A stretch of 64,000 bases of DNA from Lingula anatina. Lineage: Eukaryota; Brachiopoda; Lingulata; Lingulida; Lingulidae. The stretch spans positions 82,985 to 146,984 of the forward strand of contig NW_019775501.1 in the NCBI RefSeq assembly GCF_001039355.2, read 5' to 3'. Below the pieces are notes generated by a model, which had not been told where the DNA came from, did not search any database, and worked only from the letters and a program-made list of their open reading frames with translations. The translations under genes and the position numbers were made by a program. This document shows, in pieces, positions 20,967 through 33,400 of the stretch. How positions within the stretch are numbered: position 1 is the first letter of the stretch; every line of letters begins with the position of its first letter.

Positions 20967-23090
20967 TTTTAAGTACTCTAAAACTGAAGGGTTTTTAAAA
21001 GACATTATTCCACAGACCTCAGACATACCACAACACAATCACCTTTGGATCACTCAAGCTCTCACAATACATATATACTGCAAAGCAAACCTGTTTTCAA
21101 CCAAACCACTTGCACTTTTTCTCAATTCATCCCTAATTATGCATCTCATAAAAAGAAAAGACAAAATGTTCTACATCAAAATGCTACTGGTGGCTGAATT
21201 GATAAAATGGCAATATTGGCAATACATAAAAAATGCAGATAAATTTCCCTTCTCGACTTGTCCCAGAATTCTAAAACAGGAACTAACATCTCAATTTTCT
21301 CTTCAAAATCTGTTTACAAAAGTGAAACTGATTGAAATCTTCAACGTTGTAGAAAATACAATTAAATTGTGAAATCTGACAATGTACAGCAGGGGGCTCT
21401 GGTTAATTCAAGACCAAGTCTGACCCAGTCTGCAGTTATACAAATGAATGGTTAAATAAACCATTTATCCATGGAACAGTGGAGTATCTAAGTTACAGCA
21501 GGTGCCCTGGGCTTAACCTGAAGGGGGCGCCACTTGAAGGCACTGCCACCAGTAGGTGGTGCCACTTGAAGGAGGGGCCACCTCTTGGGGGGGACTTTGG
21601 GAACAGAGTCCACTGGGTCTTTTTAGACCAATCTTTGTATTTGTTAAAGCAAGGAAGGGGCAATTATAATTCATATTTAGTTTTATAATTTTTGAAACAA
21701 AAAAAGATAAAAAAAAATGACTTGCATTTTTGAGCCGATTTTTCTGTTGAAGTTATCTAAAATATGGATGTCAAATGTTGCTGACCAGTTCTTGCCACTG
21801 TTTCCTTAGATACAGCCCTGACATGGACAGAGATCAAGGTTCCTATGGCACAATGATAGCAAATATGTCCCACCTTTAAAATTCTGAAACATTGGGCACA
21901 GTAGTTGCTACCATAGAATACCAATGAACTATACAATTTAAGGAAAAGAAAGAATTTGACTGGAATCCGTCTTGTCTGTTTCTACAGTTTTTCTTGTGGA
22001 GAAGACCACGATATTATTTAAAAATCTACAAAAAATTTGACAACTTATTATCTTAACTAGCTCCTTCTCTTAACTGTCCTATATGGTCCACATATCATTC
22101 TCACATCGTTATTTAGAATGTCAAAGGTGGAATTTTCCTCCAAATTCTTCAATAACAGTGGCAAGCAATGTTTTTGCCAATAAAAATAGAAATTAAATAC
22201 TAAATATCAATGTCACATTGCTCAAAGTTTCGATGTCCGTATGGGTTAACAAACATACATTATATTACAAATGCTCTACGAAAGCATCCCAAGACTATAT
22301 AAAAATACTGGTCAAGATGATAACATCGGTTACTATATGACTACACAATGTTGTAGTCAATAATATTATCATACACACAGCACCGTTTGACACTTGTTCC
22401 AAGCCATAGGCTACTAGCGCCCCCTATGGTTATGTATCTGAGAGAGACACTGGCACAGCCATGTACAACCCTCAATGGATGAAAAAATTCTCAAAAACAA
22501 TTAATTCTTATAAAATCTTTCTGCAGGTAGTAAGTCCTTTACTCTATCCTTCATCCTTGAAATCCTGCGAAAAAAATTATTTCGATAGGAATGACTGTAA
22601 AACTGGAAAAAGCCTTCCCGGGTCAACCGACTGCAGCTGAAAGGGGAGGAATCCTTCATACGCAGTGACATCTGGTGTCTTTTCGCCCAGCAGCTGGTAA
22701 TCCTTCTAGCTTCTCTTGACAGCAATGACATCTGGTGTCTGAAATTATGCCTCTGATGGTGGTACAAGCTTTGATTTGCAAGGGATGTCAGCCAGTTATA
22801 CAAAATCAGCTGCTCATCATTGAAGACACCATTCTTGATGACAATGACATTTTAGAGTCTCAAATCCTCAAATCCTGTTTTACAATCTCCTCTTGCCAAC
22901 CATGCCCCCTACCATCTAAACAAAACGACTCTTCTGTCAATTCTTCAAGTGCTCCCAAATCTTTTCATTCTGCCTCCATCTACTTTGTGCCAGCACAAGT
23001 ACTACATGTACGTGCAATGGGTAAAAGGCATCCTTTGCACAAGTGAAAATACAATTTAAATTTCGTCCCCCAAATGTGCACTTATTGGCC
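18246..23090. other. 3' UTR and downstream flank of the HDAC gene
   Basis: No exon with conserved coding could be found on either strand. The minus-strand 3' UTR of the deacetylase must occupy the right part. Minus-strand AATAAA hexamers are at 19716-19721 and 19019-19024 and are candidate polyadenylation signals. The longest frame (20788-21372, plus) includes a (GA)n tract translated as Arg-Glu repeats and looks fortuitous. Confidence 0.5.
20917..20963. repeat. (GA)n microsatellite
   Basis: A pure GA run of about 47 bp. Confidence 0.9.
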
Positions 23091-23148
23091 TCAAGATTCC
23101 TCCATGGGTTCAGACTCTGTCGATGACATTGAGGAGAGTCCACCACTT
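23091..23148 (-). CDS. HDAC4: HDAC exon 22: C-terminus and stop
   Basis: Acceptor TTTTTTCAG; the first base completes an Arg codon. Encodes [18 protein letters not shown] and stop TGA at 23091-23093. EPMEE matches the class IIa C-terminal tail. Confidence 0.85.
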
Positions 23149-24411
23149 CTGAAAAAATGAAGGAAAAAAGTGACAATGGTTCTAAGTTATAACTAATGCA
23201 AAAAAAAAAAAAAAAATCACTTTTGTCTGCTTTCACCTCTTAACTGTTTGATATGTAACTCAAAAATCTCAAAATTCTGTCACCTGGGCTTGAACCATGA
23301 ACAGTCTTTCTAAACAAAGTAAAACAAAGATGGATACAGATTAAGGCTAATATTCAAAGACAAAGCTATTTATTGTATTTCAATCCTCCAAATACAAAAA
23401 TGAAAAGTGAAAGGTTAAGATTATGCCTGGGTCAAGGTCAACTGATCAAGGTCAAGGTTACACATGTTCTTACCTTCTGGCAGTGACCATGGACAGAGAG
23501 GCTAGAGCGGAGACGGTGTCGTTCTCTTCTCTTTCTCGTTGCTCTCTCCTCTGAGCCTCCATCATGGACATTGTGATGCTGTCCGCATATTTGGTGACCA
23601 CTGGCCAGTAACGAGCTGTAACGGTCAACAGGGGTCACTTTATTGTACAAGAACATATTCAGACTTAGTCAAAACTTATCACTCGTGAAATATTTTGACA
23701 AACTTAGTACAAACTTATGACATTTCAGTTGAAATATTTCACATGAGTGATAATGTTTTACTAAGTTTGTGATTAAAGGGCTATTGATCTTCATCATATA
23801 CTAAACTGATAAATCGTAAATATATTAGGCTACAAAGATATCGCTTCTTTTGCCAAATGCTACAACAGTATTACATGCTACAATTAAATTCACTCCCTTT
23901 AATAAGATATCATAATATCACAGTGTTTGATATGATAGAGTCCAAAATGAGCTGCCACAACCCAGCATGAAATGCAGCCATCGTATTGGCTTTTTCTCTC
24001 TCCAAAAAACAAGGAATTTTTACACCTAAAAATACACCCACCTTGATAACTGATTGCAGCTTGTACGGTCTTTATTGCAGCTTCACAGGGCTTCCTATTG
24101 GTCTCCTCTTCGCTGAGAGGTCTCACCTGGAGGACAAAATTGGTACTAACGGATAAAATACATCTTTGAAGGACTTCAACAAACTGTGCAACTCGACATA
24201 ATATTGCCCTTCTCTATCATATTTACCATCACCTTCTCACATCAAGCATGTAACTGAGAGATTTGAGTGTGAATAACATTCAGATGCAAACATACATGCA
24301 CACACACACAAAACACACATGCACTCACCTGCATGGACAAATACATAATCGTTGAAAAATTTTAGTGTGACTCACATTATCTGTTAACACACACACACAA
24401 CAGATGCATGT

Positions 24412-24460
<49 letters not shown>

Positions 24461-27400
24461 CCTCGTCTCCCAGCAAGGCCTTTACACAGATCTCAGAAGC
24501 ATCACATATCGCAGGCAGGTCGTAGCCTCCTTCAAGAACTAAGACAACTTTGCCGCCCGCCAGGGTCATGAGCTGCTTGGTCATGTGACCAAAACCTGAA
24601 AAATTATTGAAAAATTCATTCTTCTTTTTACTTATCATAAATTGAAGAATATTTGAAGTGGAAAAGGCAAAAGAGGGAAAATTAGAAAGCGCAACTGTAA
24701 ATTCAAAATTGTAGAATTTTTTCAGAGATACCATTTTTAAGTTGAGCCGTCTCAGCTTTACTAGACATCAGTAATCAACTTACATGCTCCAGACAACTCA
24801 TATCCACCCAGAGGAGCAGGGTGACCCTTGGCAGCATCAAACCCCGCAGACACCAACACAAGCTCTGGGTTGAATTCCCGAGCAATTGGCATCACTACTG
24901 TCCTGCAATGTGAAAAGGTATGTGTTTGGTTAAAATTGTTATAAATATGAGAAAGTAACAGGTGATTGGCTATGAATATTGTTACCTTATCAAGCACTTA
25001 AACAATATAATTCCGAACTTTCCACAGTGAAGTGTAAAACCCTGTGGATACTGCAGACATCGATCCAGCTGTGAACAAGTCAAGTCATCAGAAGAACAAA
25101 CTGAAACTATGTTTTCTTTGAAATAAAATAAATCTGTCCACTGAACAATTCTATTTTCTATTGGGAAGAGCTGTACTAGAATTCTTGTAGGAAAGTTATG
25201 TGACATAGGACTAACCTGAATGCCATCATATAATCAGCATCTCTCATTGGAGGATCTAAACTGCCCGTGAAAGCGACATTGACGGTGTAACCAAGGCCTT
25301 CCTTCTCGCCACATTCGTCCAGAGCACCAGTGCCAGGAAAGAAATTCCCATCGTCATGGCGATGAAGGCTGATGTACATGACACTGGGATCGTTGTAGAA
25401 AACCTGCTGTGTGCCATTGCCATGGTGAACGTCCTACGAAAAATATAAATAACATTAATTTCAATTCTGTTGTTATTACATTTTATTAATTCATTTAAAA
25501 AAAAAATTTTTTTTCATTTGCATGGCGGTTACCATTAAAACAAACCCAGGTAAATATTACGGCATTAAATTCTGTCATGTCAAAACATAAACACTATCAA
25601 TTAAGAAGATACTGTCATCCTATCTTGCTGAGTAAAATAAGAAATATTGCAGATTGTAGTGGAAAAAAATGCATAGAGGACTGAGCTTTTTATGGTCTCA
25701 AAGATAAAATGCTGCTTCATCTGAACAGGTCATGCAAAAACGCAATTTACTACTCACCCAGTCAACTATCAGAATTCTACGGAGATTCAACTTTTCCCTC
25801 AGCTGCTTAGCAGCCACTGCCACCGAATTGAAGAAACAGAAACCCCTGAAAAGAGAAACCATTGTAAACCATCACCAATAAGAATTTTTTTCCTTAAAAT
25901 CATCACCTTCATCACATTACATTACACATCATATACTGAGCTCTTATTAACCTGAATGAACCTCATACTTCAATGGACTATTTGCAGACTCCATTGCCTT
26001 CATACTCACATGGGTTGTTGGTGTTCTGCGTGATGACCTGGGGGTCGCACTATGGCCATGCCATTCTGTAATATATGACACAGTCGATTACAATCAAGAT
26101 TAACCCTCATTCAGTCTGTGTAGTCAAAACTACATGAAAGACACTGGAATTTTTCCAATATCTACTGAGAAGCTCTACATGTCAAATCCTTTTTTTTTTT
26201 TAAATTTTTTATCAGAATGGAATTTATTCCTCTCACTTTCCCATACCTTCAGTTCCCCAGCTGCAACTTTCATCGATGTTTCAATGGCACATCCAGTGGC
26301 CATTCTCGCTGCATAAGACGTATGCAGCTCATTCCACACAGTATCGGAGTCCACACCAATCCCGCCACATGGTAACATACAGAACCTAGTGGGTAAAGTC
26401 TCCAGTATCTGAGGATCCAGTTTTTGTCGATGTAAGGGGTTTGTCCCGTAGATCAATGTGTATACTTCGCTGTGGCATGACTGGAGTTCCTCGCGGCTTG
26501 CCTTTCTGGCTTTCACTTTCTGAAATTTTAAGATGTTTTCAATGAGTTTTTTTCTTTTTCTTTTAGATTTTACACCTACTGATTAATATTGCAATATATA
26601 GAATTATCTTTTCTTTAATATCTTCCAGTGCATTTTGTACAATTTAATTTAACAAATTACAATATAATAAAATCAATACTTAAAACCATATTCTTTATGC
26701 AATTTTGATTCCTAAAAATTTGAATTAACTAACAGAAAAACATTAAAGCCTTAGATACACTAAACCAGTGTTTGCCTCTTAGAAAAATAAGTTGCTGGAC
26801 CGAAAGTCCAGCCATCTTGAAAAGTAGCTGGACTGAATGTCTGCCAGGTGGGAAAACTTATCAGCCCATACTAAAAGTTGTCAGCCCCAGGCAGACGGTC
26901 CAGCCTTAATTTCTAACACTGACTAAATGATAAATCATACTTAAACAAAATCAAGAAAATTTTTGACAGATATGCAGCACATTAAGATGTCATTGACAAC
27001 ACAGTTATTTTTTCATTGACAACACAGCCATTTTTATCAATCTTTACTGACACAACACTGAGACTCGACAAATTATTTTACAGATATTCGACAAATCACG
27101 ATGGATTTTATCATTACTCCTCACCTCACATCGCGCAGCAAGCCCTGCTTCCTGAAGTCGCGCCCAGATACTTTGTATCCTTCCTGCGTGCTCTGGATGG
27201 TTCTGGTTGTTTCCACATGTACATTGGTGCTTTAACATCATGGTGTCATAGGCTATTCCTGGTGGAGAGAAATATAAATGCATAAAAATCAAGGACTGGG
27301 AATGGTGTCATACACCCCATTTCCATAGATTTTTAGATCGATCTATCCCTGTGGGGAGTCTCACTAGATTACTGTCAGCTTTGCCGGCTTAAGCGTCTGT

Positions 27401-30400
27401 CCCGCCTACTAAAAGCTGTAAGGGGGTAATTAACTATGGTGCCCGCTCAGCTGACTGCAATTTAGCGTGAACCCACAGGGAGTTAGGTTGATCTAAAACT
27501 TAATCTTTAGATCAATCTAAATCTCTGGGAAAGCACCCATAGACTATACCTTGAGAACATATACAAATGCATATAAATAAAGGAATGGGGATGAAGCCAT
27601 AGGTTTTTACTGGAGAAAAGAAATACAAATGCGTATAAATTAAGGATTGGCGGAAAAAAATAGAAGTGTACAAAGCTCCTTACAGATTCTGGTTCCAGTT
27701 CCAGCAATCAAGATAGATACAGATGACAATATGTATATAAGTAAATTGTTTGTAAGAAAATAACTTCTTGCTAAAAGATGACTTCACTCATTAAAAGATG
27801 AAACATTAAAATTAAATAAAAATGCCTGTTTTCTCGCATGCATGCATTAATGCATGCACTTGTGCATGTGGCATGTAGCTGTCTCAGTGCAGGAGCAAAC
27901 ACTTTAATATTTGGCCTCTTCTCTCTCTCTCTCTTATGTATGTGTGCCCATGTGTCTCAGCACAGGTGTGTAAACCTATCTGTTCACCTGCGACCTTACC
28001 TGTAGTGAATCTAAGCGGCAAAGGTTCCTGCTGTTCAGGTGCATTTGATGGCCTTGGGAAATTAAACGTAACCAGTGGACTGGACTGGGTCCTGGAGAGT
28101 GGACGATGCGGAGGACGCCGCGCTGGCACGTTTATTGGTATTAGCGGAGCATGGACAGACGACGTCCCTGACACAGCAGGCGCGTGTGCAGGATGCAACC
28201 GCAAAATATCGCGTTGTTCAGAAAGGAATGCTTTTCGATCAGTTTGTGGATGATGGTGATGTTGTTCAAGCTCTCTCCGTATCGTTGCCTCCGATTCGTC
28301 CTTATCAATTACGACTATGTCGTCGGCTTCCTCTTGGAGTTTTTCACGTGATTCTTTCATTTCCTGTGCGAGTTTGGCCTCGGTTTCCTCGTCCACGTTT
28401 TCCATGTGGTTCTTGCTGCCAGCTCGTTGTAACACTTGCTGACGGATATGCTGGAATAAACATATCAGCCAATGACTAATCATTACCTTCAGGACAATGT
28501 TCAGTCACCTTTAGAATTTATTTTCTTTCTATTTAGTGAATAAATTAGATATTTCACCATGTGTGTCTATAACTTTCAGAGAGTATGATTTTTTTCATGA
28601 CCACCCACCTGTTTGAGATTGTAAGACTGTATTTTTTCATGACCACCCACCTGTTTGAGATTGTAAAACTGGTTTTCTTTCATGACCACTCACCTGTTTG
28701 AGATTGTAAGACTGGTTTTCTTTCATGAACTGTTCATGTTGGTGCTGGAGTAACATTCCATGCTGGGGGCCCAGCATAGGCTGCCCCAGGGGGAGGGGGG
28801 CGGACTGGGTCCTGCCCAGGGGACGGTGTCTGGAACAGATTAAATCTAGTGAATTTCTAGATGTCTAATGTATCAATAGATTATTTTTTATCTCTCTTTT
28901 TTCTTTTTTTTTTAATAGTTAAAAGCAAAACGGATAAACAACACTTATTTGTAGTCAGCAGACTTACATGGAACAGTCTGTTTTTAATGTCACAAATAGG
29001 GTTGCACATTAAAAAAAAATTCCTATAAAAATAGCCTGCTCAACCTTTCAGGCAGATTTCTTGCCAGTCTAAAGTCAATTACCTGTGCAAACGAGCGTGT
29101 GCAACTTGAGAGTCTGTGATGGTGCCTGTCTTGGGTACTACATAGGGGGCGCCAGCAGCAGGGTGCGTGGCCAGTTTTCCCGTGCTGCGCATCTGCTCCA
29201 ACACCTTCATCTGAGTACTGATGTATGCTGGGTTGCTCGCTGTTGATTCTGGGTCAACACCTAGAACGAGGTAAATCTGGGCTATAATTTCATAGGTCAA
29301 TATTCTTGGAAATGTAGTTTTATTGAGATTGAGAAATGAGAATTAAGGCTTATATGAAAAGTGTGTTTGATGTACTTTTTTTTTTCATATATTCTGGACA
29401 TTTTGAAAAAAATTTCCCCTTGTTTTCAATTAATATTAAATAGAAACACTAAACAACAGACCAATAAAACTTAAATTCAAAACATTTGGTGAGCAATTTG
29501 TTCTACTACATTAATTTTGTTCAAATTTTGTGAAGATTAACCACACAAACCACAACTTCTGAATGGTCAGAATAATATTCAACATTTTTGTGCAAAAAAT
29601 TGATCTATTTAGTCATTATTTATTAATTTATTTATCTATTATTTATTAATATATTTGTTTGTTTATTTATTTACTATTACTATTATTACTATTTATCTAT
29701 TTACTTTTTTTTTTTTTTGCACTTTATGAAGAATCCCCATACATACCCATGACTCCTGGATGGTAATAGGGATATGCACCAGGGAGATAATGGCCGGTTA
29801 AAGGCAGACCCAGCCTGGCAGCTGCCATAGCCCGCATTTCTGCCTCTGACTGTGGGGAATTGTTGTTGGTGCCCTGCTGAAAAAAAAAAGAATAACATAT
29901 ATTGTTTAATGTGTTAAGTTTTACCTTTTATTTTCTCTGAATATGCATATTTGAAAGATTTAGCCTTCAGCTGCCATTGTAACTTTAATCACAACGAGAA
30001 AGAGGAAAAGATAAAAGAAAATGCAGATTTCTAATAACTATAAGTAACATTGTTGGTGTTAAGGGAAGTGATTGTGGTACTTGCACCATGTTGACAATTT
30101 AAAACATTTCAGTTGTTAAGCTTTGTTGTACAGAATCTTTCCAGAGAAAAGGAGAAATCACAAATTTGAAATAGTAGTAATAAAAACCAGGGGTGGATTG
30201 AGGTCGCCTTCTGGGTCTTCTGGAAGACAGTCAAATATTCAAGTTAACACTGATGGGTATCTAATTTTTCCTGTCTAAAGACTGTCAAAAATGGAGGATG
30301 GTCAACAAATATAATATGAAAGACTGTCAGAAAATATCCCTGGATCCATCCCTGAAACATCCCTCCCTTCCTTGTCTCCTTCCTTTTTATAAATCCAGAT

Positions 30401-33400
30401 CTCCTTATGTAATAATAATACCATTACTTACAGCATTAGGGGATGCCTGTGGGGGTCTCCCTAGGGATATATTGGGCATGGAGGGCGAGGCATACAGGGT
30501 CAGGTCACTGTAGCTCCCATGGGCCATCATATTTTTCAACTGCTGCAAGGGGAGTTCTGCTGGGCTGGAACCCTGGTGGAAAAAAAGAAACAAATACTTA
30601 TAATCTTTCTTTGCTTAAACACAAATATTATACTTTTTAAAACCCTTAATAGAATGTGTTGAGCAAAAACTAGAAAATACAACTTAATGCACAAGAGCAA
30701 TTATTTTACTCTTTCTTTTCTTTTCTTTCTTTCTTTTCTTTCCTTCTTTTTTTAAATAAAAAAATGTAGAAAACCCAAGTCAATGAAAATAACTGACTTC
30801 TTTTACTGGCAGGAAGCATTTTTTCTTTTTTTTTTTTTTTTTTTCTATAGCTAACCAACCTAATAAGAAGCTATCAATTCATCACTTCACTTTGCTACTT
30901 GATCTTACTCGGATAGAACATCAGACCATTTTAGTTTCCCTACTTCTACGAGTCAAAAAAAAAAAAAAAAAAAAAAACTCAAACTGCGTGCATTATATTA
31001 TTCCCCAAGTGCAACTGGATAAAAATAAAACAAAAAACTCTGCAGGACAATGAAATGAATTACCAATAATTCAAAACTTGCGTCATTGAACCCAATTTGC
31101 TAAATCTAATTTGGACTCTATTAGCAAGGTACAATAAAGAGACAGCGCAAACTCAATTTACTTCTGATTAGGTCTAGGGATGTGCATCAATGTACACTCA
31201 GCTGTCTAACATTTGATATAAAAAGACTGAAATAAATAAATAAACTGAAAGAAGAGGAGAGAAAAAACGCACCACAATTTCCATTAACAAATGAAACTGC
31301 CTGAAAAAACATCACCGGCGCTATTCTGGGACCAGGCTTGTCAATAAACGGGAATACTGCCATTCATTTTCCAGGCGATTGGAGATACTTTTAAATCGAA
31401 TCAGAAAGGGGATACAAACCCAGCACAGAGCTGCATCTGTGCCATTTAAAAATACTCCCAAGACTTAATCAAACACCCGACCAACATGCCCTATCGGAAT
31501 TTGCTTCTTTCACCTTGTAAATGTCAAGCTGAGGTAGCTTGATCTATCTGTACTGTGCATGCAGCCTGGTCTGAGGAGGCTATTTCTGGACTTGGACAGA
31601 AATATGTTCAATGAAGGCTTGGGCCTGATGCCCATGTCTGTCCCAAGTTTAAGGCCAATTTTTAAGGCATTTTTGATGATCACTCTGTGCTTTAGTAAGG
31701 CACATTTGTGCTAGTTACATATCTCTTGTTAAAAGCTAATGTTTTCTTTCATTTGGCTAAGGAAAATGAATTACATTATCTATAAAAAATTACAAGCCAC
31801 TTGATTGTTTTATCTCAAAACAATGATTTGTCTCAATTTTTCCAGATAATTTGACAGAAGCAAAACTTGCACTTGAGAGTATTCATATTAAACAAAGGTG
31901 AAGACTCATTTTAGGATATTAAGAGTTTTGCTTTTAATGCCAATTTCACAAATGACTTTTTCAGACTACCTCTAACTTGAACGTTTTAGTCTCCCAGTTG
32001 TTTGTTAACTAGCTTATTAATAACCAACAGCATGAAGGTGATTTTAGGGCAAGCTCATATATAAACTAATATTTTAAAACTCTTTTAACCCAGCAAGTTT
32101 ACAAAACAACCAATAGGAATAAAATTTAGAAATAAGATTATGAAAACAATAAAAAAAAAAAACAAAAAAAAAACAAAGAATATTTTGGCAACAATAATGT
32201 TTTGGTAATAATCTACACAAACAATTCTGACATTTAACAGTCAACAACAATACCCAAGAGACATATCCACAAGCTATAAAAAATCTGATAAATATTGAGT
32301 TTCAGGCCAATGTCTATTGGAGGTAAACCAATCTGGGGATCTCCAAGTAGTTTTTGTAAAGGTTGTTTCATGTGTAATTTGAGGAAATGGAAGTTTAATA
32401 ATCTCTGGAGAAGCTCAGTAAAATGTCAGGACTGATTACTATTTAAATATAGCAAACTGTTCCATGGATTCCATTTGATACTTTCATATGTGAAGATTAG
32501 TAGTTTTTTTTTTCGTTTCTTTTTTTATCCCTGTGAAGCATTTTGGTTGCTAATGACAGTTTCTATCTTATAGAAGGTTTATAAATATCTACCAATTTCA
32601 TTTCTGTAGCTAATCATTGGTTTTATCTCCGTGTAGGTTAAAAATATCTTCTTTTTTTATCTTTCTACTTATAAATCTAATTCTAATGGATGCTTATCCA
32701 CTCACACATTAATCTAATAATAATAATAATAACAATAACCTCTTTAATATACATTTGCATTTATTTCTTTAAAAATTTTCATTCACCTACACCTAAAGAA
32801 ACCTTTAAGTGTACTTATGCACCTAATAGAAAAAAAGACCTGCTAGTGAATATGAGATAATTTGAAAAATTAAGCTCTGCTAAGTGCAAATTCCAAACGG
32901 GTCCATGAGCTAGAGGAAACCACCATGCTCCGTCATCTCACTTCACTCAGGATTTCATATTTCTAGGAAATCACAATACCGTAGTCCACCAGAAATTCCT
33001 GAGAGGTCATGTTGCTCCCTGACAATCATGGAATAAGACTGAAATGTTGCACTTTATTTCATACCACATATTTCTGGGAAATAACCATACAGAAACCTTA
33101 TCAGTCACAAAATCTCCAGAGCTTGCAACTTCCTTTTTAATGTTACATATAGACTTACCTGGAACCATATATTCCAAGAATGTTAATTATTTTTGCTCAT
33201 CCCCCATTAGTTCCAAGATGTATGACCATTCTTCGATCATAAAAATATGACATGATTTCAGCGTAAAATTACTCTGGATCATTTCCAAACATTTTCCCAT
33301 CTGCCACAAATTTCTCAGATTTCCTGTGCTGTCATATGATTCATTAAAGCAACAACTTTATTACGCTAAATGAAATTCTGGTGAATTTTAAATACCATTT

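Noticed and set aside
20788-21372. Plus-strand open frame of 194 codons
   Set aside because: It contains an Arg-Glu run from (GA)n, has no recognisable domain and no splice context, and lies antisense to the likely HDAC 3' UTR.
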